Positions 13,501 through 29,000 of a stretch of 64,000 nucleotides of DNA are shown one piece after another. Each line of letters starts with the position of its first letter. Within the stretch, counting starts at the first letter, position 1. Origin of the DNA: Solea solea (Eukaryota; Chordata; Actinopteri; Pleuronectiformes; Soleidae); the NCBI RefSeq assembly GCF_958295425.1, contig NC_081146.1:23184395-23248394 (forward strand), in the 5' to 3' direction. The notes below the pieces were generated by a model that worked only from the letters and a program-made list of their open reading frames with translations, was not told where the DNA came from and did no database searches. The position numbers were made by a program, and so were the translations under genes.

Positions 13501-16500
13501 TGTGCTGTGTAGACATGAAAATAGCATCATTTTCAGAACTGTCAGTTCATGTGTATCTGTATTATTCTGGCGAGTGACTAAAAGTTTGTTTATTTGTTCA
13601 GACTTTTGCGCAGGTGGTGCAGGAGCCATCACTGCAGCTAGGATACATCAATCTTGCATCACATCATTTCACTGAATCATATAATACCTGCTTTTTTGGT
13701 GCTGTTTCCCCTCCACTCAAACTCTTTTTTTGGATTATCTCCTGGATTGATCTGACTACTTTCTGTTCTTCCCAAATAAAGAGTGGTTTAATGAGTCCCC
13801 CGCAGAAATTTGCTCTACTTTATTTTGCCTTTTGTCACGTCGAACTTCACCCACTGTGAGAATCTGATGACACTGATATCGTTTTATCTCGCAGCTTCTT
13901 TTCCTGAGCGCTCAATCCCACGAGGAGCTTCCTCATTTGTAATCAGACTGGAAGGTTCTCGCCATCTCACTGTCTCCTTTTGTCCTGAAACTGTCTCGTC
14001 TCTTTTTCATAAACTTCAAATCTTTTGTCAAAGATAATATTCAGCATTTACCTAATTTATTCTCTAGATAGTTTAAACCTGTCGAGAGCTATTTTCAGCT
14101 CTGTAATCAAAAGAGAGTATCACACAGCAGCACAAAGACGACAGCAATCCTGAACAGAGACATGGTGACAGTGAAGCGTCTGCTTTTGTAATTGTTTATC
14201 CAGGCAGGGTTTGCTAAATGCGTTGTCCGCTCGTCTCTTTTTTGCTATAAATAAGTTTCAGTGATGCTCGAGCACAAGTTCAGTCAGGACGACTACTCTT
14301 GTGATTGATTCCGTTGCAGTATTTATATTTAATCGTGTCTTCACAGCCTCTCATGCATGCATGCATGCACGCTCAATTGTTACTGTCATTTGCGAGATCG
14401 GCCGTTCATCAGCTGATCTTTGTCTATCCAGTAACACGGCAACACAACCATTTTTTTTTAAGAGTATTCAATAAATCTAATTTGCATGTTTTTGGCCTCA
14501 CAGCAGATTCCCGGGGCTGAATTAAAAATGTGCTCTTCCTGCTGTAGTCCGTTCATGCTGCTGTCATGAAAACCCACGCACACATGGGGAGAACATGAGA
14601 AATGCCTTTGGGAGTATGGTGGAGCCGCAGTCTCCTTGGTGGATCACAAAATTGTCACCGATGTGGACTAATGTCACTGGCAATTTTCTGCTTTGCAACA
14701 CTTGTGAGCACAACGTCGAGGTGGGTTCCACCTGGCTCCATCTCTCTGACTTTAAACCGCCACCCCAAATGTCACGCCGCCTGAATAGAGGATAACTTTT
14801 CATCTCAAACATCTCAAGTCGACTTGAAATGAGACTATAGCCCTGACATTTCTTCCATCCCTCCCCCCCCGAGGGAATCTTTCCCACTCCTTCGCCATCA
14901 TGACTGAAATGGCCCAAGTACCTTTATTTCTTCAATCTGTCAGTGAGCAACTGAAGGAAAAGACATGTTTCACAGCTGCCGGCTTTTCTTTATTCCTCAA
15001 AAATGCATCAGTTTCTTCTCCATCTCTCAAAGGTCCACAGCCCGGCATAACTCCTCTGCCCGTTCCTTCTAAGCTATTCTCCTGAGCTCTGACACGACAT
15101 GATCGCAGTCAGACGTCTGAAGGCTGTTGAACTTCACTTGTATATTTTACAATGTGCTCAGTTCTGGTAACCCTGGCTGACATTTTTTGCAGATACATGT
15201 TGAAAAGGCGCTGGAAGACTTAAGTGCAGCTTAGGTTAGAAAATCTAAGATCTCGTCCACTTCAGTTTTCAACCTCTGCCTTTTTATTTTCCTCCTACTC
15301 TTCCAAAAGCCAACAAATCAAATGTATTGGGCATACTCTTCATAGTGCTATGATCTGCGGTTGGTTCGATTGGTCAGACCTAGGTTCAGCAATGTTATGT
15401 GTCCAATAGTGAGGTCAGCTGACCACATGCAAGGCCACGATTCATTCAACTGTGAAAGAATGGTTGAGTTTGCACACGTGGGTTGGTCACCACAGAGTCC
15501 TGACCTTAAACCGTAGTACAATAGTCGGTCCACCAATTCAGTACATGCTACAATATGTAAAGATATTATTTTTGTGCATTTTATGATTTGCAATACATGT
15601 CAGAGTTATAACCAGCTTGTATTATAACTATTAATATATCACTCCACCTAGCTTCCCTCAATCCCTAGTACGTACCAGAAGCACTGTGTCAAACCAAAGG
15701 AAAGAACTCTATCCAACACTCTTGTTGCACTCTGAGTCTTTGTGATGAAGAGCAGTTTTGTAGCGGCTTGCAGTGAATGTCCTCGCCTGCCTTGTTGTCA
15801 ACTTGACAGATATTGCAGTAGATGTTTATGATATGCATATATTCTACTAAACTATCTGCTGGCTGTGATCAAGAGACAGAGAAATTCATTTAGTCAAGTC
15901 CTGCGGCGTTCTGTCAGCATGTGCTCCACAGTGAAGGTCCCACTAAAACGGTCACGTATTAACAAGAGGTTAAAATGGTCGATTACGCACAACCCCACTG
16001 CTTCGTCGAGCCCCCCCCCCCACACCTGCAGAATCCACTGTTGTCCCTCTGGGTATCTGGCAAGCTATTAAGCTAATTAGGACTCCGCCCTGTCAGTTTC
16101 TTCTAGGTCAACACCAGGAAGTGAGCTCCAAATGCAGCTCAACTCTTTGTCACACTAATGTGACTGGAATAAACACAGTGAGAGATGATTTGAGTCATGT
16201 TTTAATGGACACCATTAAGCTGCCCTTGCACACGGCACCCCTCATTGGTCATGTTGGAACAGCAAGTGTGCATTTTATATATGCAAGATCATCTTCTACC
16301 GCTTGATCCTCCACATGCGGGTCGTGGGGGGGGGGGGGGGACGACTGGTGCCAGTCTCAGCTGACATACACATATCATGCCAACAACTAGCCGACACCTG
16401 TGTGCAACTCTTCAGTTTAAATGACTGTATTTCAGAGCGAGTAGAATGAAAAGTAATTTACAAAAAGCCAAAGATAATACCTGCTTCAAAATTGAAACAT

Positions 16501-19500
16501 CTCACCATGTTTGTTGAAATTACACATCCTTCACATCCTGTTAGCCATTATAAAGTAAAGTTGTCTGTAGCTCTCTGTGATAAACACGACTAATCACTGA
16601 TTTCAGACCAAACACAATCATTTCCCTCTTGCAGTTGTGTGTACGCGTGTGTCACAAACAATCTCCAGACGCTCTCGTCAAATGTGAAAAGCAAAGTATA
16701 GTTTATGTCTGACAAGAAAGAAGACGATGAATATTAACATCGATTCTGACTTGTCTTTATCTGATCATTTAAATAAGTGTAGTTAAGTAGGGTTAGGAGT
16801 GTCTACTACTTTGGATGGTTCAGTCTTGGCAGAAATTCTGGTTACAGATGAGCCCAACATCTCTACCAAAGTGCAACAATTAGACAACAAGCAGTCTAAT
16901 CCAACACAATTCCTGCCAGAGAAAGCTGCTGGCACACAGAAGCTGTGACATCAGCACACATATAAATTACAGGACTTCTGAACATGGGCATTTAAAGTTC
17001 TCTTCAGTCTAATTAAACTATATCAAACAGGACAAAAGCACTTTATAGATTAGGCGAGAATGCAAGCTTTACCAATCTTTAACCGAGGGAGCCCCATTGA
17101 GAGTGAGCTCATCCCCCTCATAGATATTTATTATTGGAGCAGTCTGAGTGATATTGACTCTGCAGGGCAACCATACTAATATCATATTGCCTACAAAGAT
17201 TAACTGTGTGGTTTGTGTCTCCTAGCTCGTCCGTCTGAAAGAATAAGGATATTAATGTCCCAGGGCTACCCAAAATGCATCTGCTTCCATTTGGACGGTT
17301 CCAGATCATGAGGTGGACCCAGGCGTGCCAATTCTACTCCTCTGATTGGTTTAGACACTTGTAATGCTGCGATCCATCAAGACGAGCTGTCCATTCGTCT
17401 GCTTCGCTCGCTAAAGATTGGATTATTTTAAGACGGCAGCTTCACTCCATCATCCGCTGTTTGGAGTTGCTTATGCAGACTGATGATCTTGAGCTGCTAA
17501 AAACCCTGTGAATATTTATAGTTGGCATCCTAAAGTAGAGGTGATGTAGTGATGAGGAGGACGAAAAAGGAATGGGATTAAACTCGAAGTCAAAGACCTG
17601 CAATTACAAGCAACATGAGACACAAGAACGGAGTTGCAACTGAGATCTTGCATCTCACCACAACTAGGAAATCCAATTATGCTTTAGAACTACACTATAT
17701 GGACAAAAATATTTGGCCAAACCTGTTAAGTATTGAATTCAGGCTTTGGTCTCTCAGCCCCTTATCTCCACTGAACGACAATCTTAACCCTTCAGCATAC
17801 CAAGACACTTTGGACAATGCTATGCTTCCAACAGTTTGAGGAAGGCCTTTTCTATTCCAACATGGCTGTGTCCCAGTGCACAAAGCACGGACTACAAAGA
17901 CATGGTTTGATGAGTTTGGTGTAGAAGAACTTGACTGGACTGCACAGAGCCCTGACCTCAACCTGACCATTAAGCATATGTGGCATGAACTGGAACAGAG
18001 ATTGTGAGCCACTAAAGTCTTCCAAGAAGAGTGGAAGGTGCACTAAAGGTGCACTAACTCCATATTATATTAGTGTATATGTATTTGAATCCTGGTCAGG
18101 TGTCCCAATTCTTTTGTCCAAACAGTATATCTGCATAGGAATGAAACAGCTGATAGATGAGTCATTTCAGTCTACGTGCTCTGCTTCTTTTGAGCTGAAC
18201 AGTTTTCCAAAAATGTGATTGGTCAAACTATAGTCACGGAAACCAGGACACTTGGACTGGGAGTGATATCAACTCAGAATTGACCACGTTGAGTTGGATT
18301 TAAACCGATTTCAGGCCACCAAGATTTAGCAGCACTAGTCTATAACAAGTCTCCACATGGTGTTTTGCACACACTCAGCTTAGCCACATGTCCACGTTGT
18401 GTCAAACTGACCTAATGGGAAACAAATCAGATGGAAAGTAAAAGTCGCAGAATTATTGACGCCAGTGGCAGCCATCTTGGATTCCTTGGAGTAGGAAATC
18501 GAACCTGAGACGACATTCCAGTTCAAACCTCTAATCAGGACCTGGGACATTCCGACTTCTGATGACAACTGAAAACGCACCTGTAGACACATGATTACGG
18601 AATGACGGCTAATAGATGTAGTTTTTACACGCTGCTGCCTGATAGATAAATAAATAAAATGACATATTCGGTCAGTGTGAACAGGCCAATCTGTTCTTGA
18701 CAACTGCGACTCAAACTGCTCTAGTTTCTTTTTAGGCCAACACACACACAGAGACCCGTGGTGGTTCACCACTCTTTCCTCTGCCTCTATGAGTGACACA
18801 GTTAGCGAACCCAGCAGAGAGACGACGTCATGTTGTCATCTTAAAAAGAGCAATTTTTTTTTTTTTTAAATAAATGTGGAGAACCAACCCAGAAAAGCTT
18901 GATGAATGACACTCATGTATCCACAGCAACAGCAGTGCAGCAGCAGCAGTGGCGGCAGCACTCGATACATGTTCACTGTTCAGTGGACTTCAGAGTGGTG
19001 AGACACTCGCACACACATGAGCATATGACTTGTGATTGTTGCCATAGTAATCTCCCCGTGGCACAAGGCAATTTTTGGAGTAACATCTTTGGGCATTAAC
19101 AGCGCCTCAGCAGTGCTGCTTTCATCAAAGCGAAACAGTCTTGTCAGAGCCGGGAGCCATTTGAGTAGGATTTGAGCATTTTGACTGTGTCGGTTTCCCA
19201 CATTTTCCACCGTTAAGATTTTTTTTCAGTTGTGTATTTAACTGTGCTGCAATTTTTTTAACAACTTGAGTCTTATTTCAGCACTCACGGACATGATATT
19301 TTCTTGGTGATTACAGCTTTTTTACAACCGCAACTTAATTGCTTGGAACAGGGCAAAATCACTTCAGTGGTTTTAACATAGGCTGTAATTATACATTAAT
19401 TTGTAAACAAGTGGTCTGATTTTTCCATATTTACAATGAAATAGATGGTGGCAAAGTCCATGCAGAAAGACCCTTGTCTTGAAACGAGTGTGTTGCAAAC

Positions 19501-22500
19501 CCGGGTCTTCTTGCTCCATTGAGAAGTGTTAAAAAGAATTTGCTTATAACCTCAGGATTCAGTTTTTACATCTAGTTTAATGTCACAACGTTTTCGAGCC
19601 ACAGAAGCAGTTTTAATATAAAATGTTTATTATCTACTTGGCACAAACAGCGGGAAATGGCACCACATTTTGGGCAGACATAGCAGAAGGGAACAGAAAG
19701 TATTAGCTGCTTCCAGGCATAGATTTTCCTAAAATTGAATCAAGTGGTTGTTTGTGAGAATGACAGTTCGATAAATGTCACGTTTTCAAGAAATTGAGCC
19801 ATGTGAGAACAAAGCAGGAAAATACCCTGGAAAGTTCTCATTGAGCAAGTGCACTGCACTGCTGGTGAGTAAGAATATTTTATGTTGAATAAGGTTTTTC
19901 TGCCAAGGCTTTGATTTATAGAGTAACAGCAGGAAAAATGGGTTGGCTGTCAATTACATGCTTAAAACGTCTTACTTCCAACTGCCTTGAGACGCCTGCG
20001 ATCCCCATGATGGTAAGTGAAAGACTGTTAGTACAGCGATCTCATAATACTATAATGTTCAACGGAGCGGAAATCGACTCGAGTCAAGTACACAAAGACA
20101 TTAACATAAACAAAAGACATGCACACCCACCTGTTCCAAGGTACAGGACGCTGTAGTGCTCATCATTGACTGCGAGGACGATGTCCGCCACGGTGTGAGT
20201 GATCTGGTCGTCTGTGGGCAGGTCAAGTGGAGCCACACCAACAGGCCGGATCACATCCTCAATCTCTGGGTGGTATCTGATCACCCCGAGGTTCTTGATG
20301 TCATTGTGACCTCCTGCCGTCGAGTTTTTGTGGACACACTGAGAGGAGAAGTGATGAAATCTTGACTAAACAAAAACACCCTTCAGACAAAGACCTCAAA
20401 ATTGCTTTTTTCCTTTATTAACTCACTTCAATATTTTTCATTTTTTGGAACAAACGCTGACTCATGCAGTTTCTTCTGTTCTTTTTTGTCAGTGATTTTT
20501 TTTTTTTTTTTTTTTTCAGATTGCTGAGACAAAAAAACCTACCATTCCAGGGCGGCTGCCAATGAATGAACTGCTGTAGCCCTTCAGTTTACTCGTGGAG
20601 AAGGCCTGGTCAATATCTTGTATAGAGTAGGCACAGATCACTGTTCTTCCCCTGCAGACAGGAAAGAAGAAAGGATAGTAATTACAGTACATCCACAATG
20701 AAAGCAGGGAAGGTGGGTTAAGCGGGACGTGCGGGGGAACAACTAGAAATTAACCCTTAACCTTTTGTGACTCAGATACACTGATACGACAGACAGGAGT
20801 GAAATAACCCCTTCACACTGGTAAAAAAAAAGTCTGTTTAAATGAGATTTGAATAATAAATCTGCATTTAATCGGCATTCACTTCCACGTCAAATGATTC
20901 TACAATGCATGTGAGGTTTTATCAGCTTTGTGGGCCCAATCCCATTACCCCTACCCACTAGTTTACGGTATTTACAACCAATTTTAGCTTAATGACAGTT
21001 GACATAAGTCTCCTTGAATTCAATCAATCTGGGGAAAAAACTCAGTTTGCCTCAGAGAAATCTCACTTTTGAGAGCTAGTTAAGCTCTTACACTTCACCT
21101 TACTCCAATACCTCAACAAGAGATAGAACACGCTAATGCACCCATGAATGCACAAAATGACGGGTTTAATACTGTACTGTATGTCCTGTATGTACAGGAA
21201 CATACATATACATAACAGGAAAGGGAGAAATGGAATTGAACTTTGGTCTTCCTCATATTGTCAGTGATGCACATTTCTGCATCACCTTGTTTGAAGTGAA
21301 CCTTACTTTTTACATCTTGGGACAAAGTACAATAACATCCTCTGACCCCTTGTTATGGGAATTTGTAACATTTCAATTCACTCAAAAAGAAGAAGACAGA
21401 AAAAAAACAGAGGGCAGACTAACCGCTGTAAAATGGATGGTGTTTATTGCCTTTTTATAGCAAGGTTCCCCAGGTTATTCCCACAAATTCAACTGTGAAA
21501 GGGGCCATGGTCAGGGTATCCATCTCTACTTAGTCTACAAGTTGTTTGTAATAAGGGAATCAGTAGAAGCAGCCCTTCACAGTCACTGCAAAGAAGCACG
21601 GCCGTGATTTAGCTTTCAGTTTGAGTACACGATTAAAATTAGTCATCATCTTCTTCAAATCCTTTGACACCAGCTGCAAAGGTTGCGATGAATATAGCTA
21701 GAATGGTTTCACTTGGCTCCATCGAAGACGGTGTGTGTGTGTGTGTGTGTGTGTGTGTCAGTGCTGTGTGGGTGGGTGGATGAATTACTGTTTGGTTCTT
21801 TAGTTTTTTTTTCACTGACTAAACTGTGAAGTTCCAGCTCACCATGGGTTGGAAAACAGGCCGTACATCACACCTGCCCTCTTGTCCTGCGCCGTCAGCA
21901 CCACCGCCTGCCTCATGTTGTTGTACTGTTGCTGGGTGTTACCTGCGCCACACATCACCCGAGCCTTCATGAAGGTGGTCCACGAGTTTTCCAGCAAAGC
22001 TTTAATGCCCCCTTCATCCACCTGGAAGTAAAACACAACGGCAGTTTAAGCCTGTCCCACACTAGAGGACAATCTGACAATCATGGGTGCCTTGCAACAG
22101 CAATTTGGGCGTGAGCAGAACCCCGAAATAACCGATGGGAGCGAGTTGAATGGGAAACAGATAGTACTTTTAAACTTGTACAAGCCAAGATGATTCCGTC
22201 TTCTCAGCCATGACTTTATCCACAGTTTTTTTTTGGCGTTTCTCAGCACAAAACATCGCACGCACAACAGCTACTAACTGACCATGCTGACCATCCGCCT
22301 CTATGTCTGTTTACATTGTGAATCCACGTTAAATCCTGCAACTTTTTGTGAGATCCCAAATCTCAAATTTTTTGTGTGCGTGTGGTCCTGCGTCATGAAT
22401 GGATCGTCTAGTCTGTGCTTACGCAGGATTAAAACATTGATCAGTTACAAAGTTGTGTCTGTGATCTCCCACGTTTTTAAAATCAAGTCAAATTTGAAAA

Positions 22501-22975
22501 TCCTCTCATGTGGGGCAGGCTTAAAGGATTTATACACAGCTAGCATACTTTTTTAAATAACAAGCATACACGTAGGTCCAAAGAAACAGGATTCTTAAAA
22601 TTTCTCATTTGAAGTGGTGGCAACAAAAACTAACTTTTACCAAACGTTGGCTGTTCACAAATATATAACCCCCACTTTACTGTCTGTTAATATGAAGCTA
22701 AATGTAGCCACTAGCTAGCCTAGCAGACTAAAATTAGGTAGCTAGCAGCAGCTACTGTCTGGAAATGTGCCTACAAGCACTTTCAAAATGGACTGCTGTA
22801 GTATTACAATGACATTTCTGGCATGAACATTGATTAAAAATTAAACAAATATATATATATATATTCTTCATGGTAATCAAAAGTCAACATTTTAATTTGA
22901 AATTAGATGCACTCAAGAAGACCAATTAACTAGTTATTTGAAACATTAGCATGTAATACAGAGAAATTGATTTAA

Positions 22976-23009
<34 letters not shown>

Positions 23010-26000
23010 CCAGATTTTATCAACTTTTAATTGGTGAGTGTTTCTATCCAGTGTAGCAACATTAAAAAATAATGCTTTTTAGAACTTTTTAGAAGCCCAA
23101 TAGTCAGCACAAAATTGAAATAACACATGAACATGGCTAAGTGCTTAGAAAAAGAAAAGAAAAAAACCAGTGCAATGCTCATTTTGTTTAATCTTCCTTC
23201 AGAACATTTGGGATTTGTTGAAACTTTAAAGCAATCTGATCCTTCATCTCATTCCATTAGCCATTCACTGAAAAGCAGTGATTTTCTTTTGAAGCATCAC
23301 TCGTGTCAAATTTCCAGGCTTCTAAAAATAATCTCAGAAAGCAGTCTTTGATACCGCTGCTCACAACTGCTCATAGATTCAAACTCATGCAAAGATCTGG
23401 ATTTTAGCTACATTTGCACAAACGCTGGCATGTGAGTGTGTGAGTGTGGTGTTTACCGTGCAGATGCGACCAATGCGGGCCCTGTACGGTTCCTCGTCCA
23501 CTCTGGCAGTTTTGTTGAGCTCACTGAAGAAGAAGTAAACCTCCTTCTTGAACTTCTGAGCGGACGGGATTATGGCTGCACCAGCAAACTGTGGATCTGT
23601 GCGATGAGAAGCATGTTACCTGAGACTCTAGCCTTGTTCTAAATCTATCTATCATGTCTTCATGTAGTCTGATGCAATCTTTTCTGTCTGGTTTGATGAG
23701 GTACTGACAGGTTTTACCTGTAGACTGCATCTAAAAATAGACCTAGTCTTTTGAAGCCCAGGAAGTAGGATGGAAGTATCAGTTGGTTACAAAAAAAAGC
23801 AAAAAACTGTGTTTGACTGGAAGTTAATGAACTTAATCACTAGTTTCAGGACAATCTGTAGATTATGTTCCCATTTCGATTGTTTGTCTCTACCCTGTCT
23901 GTACCCTGCCTTTCGCCCTATGCCAGCGACCCTCATGTGGAGGATAAAGAGTTAGATGATGAATAAATTAATGAATGTTCCCATTTAGTGAAGAATACAT
24001 AAAGCATAGATACCAGTATGATTGGCAGCTAGTGTCATCCATTAGGTGCCTTGTTGCAAATAACGTCTTTGAACTCCCACTCGGAAAAACTGTTGGGGCG
24101 CCAATCAAATCGCAAATCTTGTGGATTTAAAACAGGAGTTGGTTGTGCAACTAGACGATTACGCCCATTTTTATCCACCAGTAGATTGGATCTCGATGTG
24201 AAGTTGACAGGGATTCAGTACCTCAGTGAACCACACTTTAACAACCCTTGTACCACCGCTTTAAATCATAATAACAAGCATTTAGAGTATCATTTAAAGA
24301 AAAACATGAATATTAAATTGTATATCAAATGTTTAACACAAGAGAAAATGGTAGATATACAGTTTTTCTGATTGGTATTTTACTGCTGCACATAATGTGA
24401 CACCACAACATAAAATCCAAAGTACGTAAATGTTATTTTATCTCTGTACGGCAATAACCGTTGATGATTTACCCAAATCATTATTACCCACCATCTCCAT
24501 GTTCATTAGTCTGAACCTGTAAAATTTCGGAGCAAAACTCCCTCCCTCCCTCCTTCCCTCCCTGCCTCCTTCCTACTCACTCAGCAGCCAAACGTTCTCC
24601 GTCTTCAGGAGCTTCTGGGGGCCAAACGTACGCCGGATTGTGCCGGCATGACCTCCCACTGATGACATAGCAGAGTACAGACTCCCATCTGAGACAGCGT
24701 GGAAGAGACAAAAGGAGAAGGGTCAGCGGCGTGGGCGCCAAAGGAGAAAGGGAGAGAGTGAGTGTGATGGATGGGTACAAGGTTGAGCGGGATAGGAACA
24801 GAGATGGGGGAGATGAAGACACATTAAACACCGAGAGGGACAAAAGGAACGAGATTGATTCTGTTTGATCGCACATGAGGGCGAAGGAAGAATAAAACAC
24901 AGTGGGAGAAAATAAGACATAAAGGCGGAATAGGTGACTGTATCACTGAGCAGCCACCAATAACCATGTTCTTATTAAAGCTCGTTCTCTGCAGCGAGTC
25001 AGAACGGAACCGTTTGAGCTCGTGGCAGTAACATCTTAATGAGGACTGATTGTTACTGGAAAATGGTTCAATTCAACCAAAGGTTCGGCTCGTTGCCTCA
25101 GCAATCGATCCCTGCGCGGAGAAGCATCCCACCGCGCGAGATAACCTCTCGCTAATTTCCAAGAGTCTGTACAAACAATCCATCTGCATTAGGCGGTTTA
25201 ACAAACAGTTTGTTTGTCCCTCGTCATGCGCTGTGAATACAGAAAAGTCTCTTCATTTGGAACATCTCTGTTTGCTTAATGTGGCCGTGTACTGTTCAAT
25301 AATCGCACAGTTAGGAGACACTTTGTGCATGGAGACGACTCAGTGAGACACTAAAGCCCCATGATGTGAATTTGTTATTTGCAATTTTTACTTTTCATTC
25401 AGTCCTGCTACCAAAACTAGCTCCATTATAGAATGCCTGCTAAGGGGAAACGTACTACCAATTCTAGGGGTCGTAACAGTAACAATTTAGGCAAAATATC
25501 TCATTGTGATACTCTTAATAAAAGGACAATAACATACAGATCACATCAATTTTCAATGTATAGGCATAACACAGCTAAGCATCTTCCTTCTGTGCTCTTC
25601 CAGACGGTCTGAGGATGTTGTGTGGAAATGTGGTCAGATATTGATTTGTCTGAGACATAAACTGAAGGATACATTTACCTCAACACTGATGGAGAAAGCT
25701 AAACCTGCAGGGCATTTACATGCAGTAGATCCAAGAACCTGTTTTATTCATTTTTCCAAGCTGAACATTGCTGATAGGACATTCGTGTTTTAAATAGGCA
25801 GGTAGGAAAAATAATTATCTGGTGGTACATGCTGCTCTGGAAACAGTTTGTGCACTCGGTTGTGTAACAGCTCTATTTAAATGGTTTTTTCCTCTCCTTG
25901 TAAATGGGCAGATGGCTCATAACTATTGCACATTTGGCACCCGGGGTGGTGTGATTCCCTGGTGATGTTACACGTGACCGATTTTATACGTACGAAAATC

Positions 26001-29000
26001 CTCACAACTCGCCGACTCATCTTTGGGCTTTTTGACCCCCACGATGTGCAATGTACATACTAAGCACTGTCATGCCACCCTTCAACCTCACTTCTCTTTT
26101 AATAAAAAAACCCACATCCACAGTGTGAATAATTTCTTACAATCCACTGCAGTAAACCTTGATCCGTCCACACTGAAGCTGCTTAAGGTTCTGATGTCCA
26201 GTGTCAGTTCTGGCTGAAAGTCAAAGCTCACACATGGGCAACATAAGGCTCTAGAGCCGGATGTGGCCCACAAACCAGCTTTATCCGGCCTGCGATGTCC
26301 CCACAGGTTACCTCAAGTTGACTCTTGCTCAAGTTAGAAATCGACTTTGCGATATTATTAATTGTGATGACTAAGATGAGTGGTCAGAAAACAAAAAAGT
26401 TACTTCCGAGTGATGCGACTTAACCACGAGTAGACAATAAAATTCTCTTTCACAAAAATTGGTTCAAAATCTGATGTGAAGAGACAATGCTCAGGATCGG
26501 TGAGCACTTTACAAAGTTACTGCAAATACAGACCTTCAGTTTGGCACCATCAGCATTTAACTACTGTTTAACTAAACACCCAGACTTTTATTTTGAAAGG
26601 AGTTACCGGAAAGGACACAAATCATTGAGGTTACATGTCACATTTTGTATGCATTTTTACTTTTAAAATTTAAATGTTAGGCATGTTGAATATAAATATA
26701 GGTAATATTAGATTATTCATTTCTTTAAAACCTTGTTTTTGTGGCCCTTCGCTTGCTTCATTACGATCAGTGTGGCCCTTCGGAAAATATTTTTGACCAC
26801 CGCTGCACTATATGGACCAAACGGGACTTAGATATCAGGACAAATTTAATCTGCCAACACAATAACAATGTCTCTGAAAACTGTTGGTGCTCTAATTTGT
26901 ATATACCTTTTATTTTTAAGAGCCATGTTATCATATTCATTTATTTACATTTTTTTTATTACTAGTATCTTTCGTTGTAATAAACAAAAACAGAAACCTT
27001 CACAGCTCAGGTTGCATGTAGTTTGTTTTCCACCAAATGACTGAAACAAAGTAGACGATGACTTAAAACTAAAGTGTCTAAAATTGTATTGTTGCTCACA
27101 TTTTTTTATTGCAGCTTAATTGCTATTGCTATAGTGTATATCGTTTTAAGACTTTTCTGCCCTGCATCTGTGTTACTATTCTATTCTAATCTGCTAGAAA
27201 CCCAGGGCATTGCTGTAAATCAGCACAATGCTTAGTCAATTTTCACTGAATAAACAATGGTTACATAACACACGCTCTTGTTCCGGGTAGACTACAAAAT
27301 GCACATAACAGCAAAAGCACCGCACAGTTAATTAAAAAATGCTAACGCATCTATTTTACGGAGAAAATGTCTCTTTTAAGTGCCGCGAGGTCCATCAGAT
27401 GAAGGCATTTACTCATTTGCAGGTTATGAATAGAGACTGTAAATAGACAAAATCTCTCCTGGGAGCCACAAGTATCGCTCAGCAGCCGAAACAAATGAGC
27501 AAAGTTATATCTGCACTCAGCAGGATCGCTAGATAATTAGCTAATTGTTGAGTCTCAACTGCAGGTTGATGAAAAGGTTTTTTGAGCCCCTCCCACTAGA
27601 CAAACACAGATAGATGCAACCACATTTCATATGTGACAGAAAACCAGAGGCTGATAATTCTGTTTATTGTCCCATTCTCTTTTAGACGTGTACGGCACAT
27701 GCAGCTGCTCAGTAGAACAGCCAACAGGGGGTGTCTTCTCTCTCTGAACTGTTGTGTGATTGATTTATATGATGCTGAAAGATTATTACGGAATTATTCA
27801 TCAATAACAACAAAATATGAGGCCTATCCCAGCGTTAATGTTTGGAAATTAACTTTGTTTCAATAACAAACTAATTTGAGAAAGTGTTTGGTGCAGCAAA
27901 AAGAAAATCTTGTTTTTTTATAACTGCTTTTCTGAGCTACAGAATAAGTCTTTTACTTGTATTTGAGGCAAAGGCCTTGCTCTATTCAGGCGGACATCTT
28001 GTGCCACCATTTTTCAGGGTTCCCACACCTTGGTTGCCATCAAATTCAATGACTTTTCAAGAACTTTCCAGGACCTATTTCCTCAAATTCAAGAGCCAAA
28101 TGTGCTGACACAGCTTAAGATACGAGGGCAACTTGTAATGGCGTCCACTTTTATTGATTTGCAGCATGCTCTGCATCTGGACAATGATTGTCCTTGGGAT
28201 CTTGGTCAAAGTCAGACTTTGTAATTGTCTTTGGTGAGACGAGATCTTGGAAATTTGCATTTCCCAGGCATCACGTCGTCATTTGCTCTCTAGTCTAGAG
28301 TCTATGTACATCAAGCATTGCAGGGCATGAAACAGTGGGTGGTGTCTTAACAAACCAATCGAATTCACAAACTTTCAAGGATTTCAAGGAACGGTGGGAT
28401 GTGTTTACAGATGCCTGAACAGACAAAACAGCCAGAAGAACTGGTATATAAAGGCCAACATAGTTCCCTGACACACTTGGGAAAGGAAGGCGTGAGAAGA
28501 GGAGCCAATGTTGCCCGCATCAAATTCAAATCACAGATGCTAGCCTACAAAGTGCTCCATGGGTCTGCTCCCACCTACTTAAATGCTCTCATAAAGGCTT
28601 ATGTTACCCCTCTACTACTCCATTCATCAAAGCTTGCCGCACAAGACAATCCAGACTCTTTTCCACACTGATGGAATGACCTACTGAGCACTACCAGAAC
28701 AGGGACGTGTGTCCCTGTCTATCTTCAAGAAGCTCTTGAAGAGCATCTTCTGTCCTAGCACTTACCTCTGCACAATCTCCTTCCTAACTAGTTGATTTCT
28801 TTCCAGGACTTCTTCTACGTAGCTTATTCCTCTTTAAATGTAAATGTAATGTTACAATGTGCGCTCTCACTGTAGATGTGACTAGTTCTTACACGCTGGA
28901 CCTTTAACTGACTTCAGCTTCAGCTTGTTTAGGTTATTAAACAGCTAATAATGTGTTGAAAATGCAAGATAAACCTCGTTCCATCTTGATCACAGCTAAT

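Larger units (their letters stand above)
10770..20130. other. sema7a intron 10
   Basis: A 9.4-kb intron holding the LINE fragment (11697-12966), Tc1 remnants (15290-15560, 17691-18130) and SINE fragments (14573, 16288). A CATG microsatellite is near 14353. No other coding signal was recognised. Confidence 0.8.
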
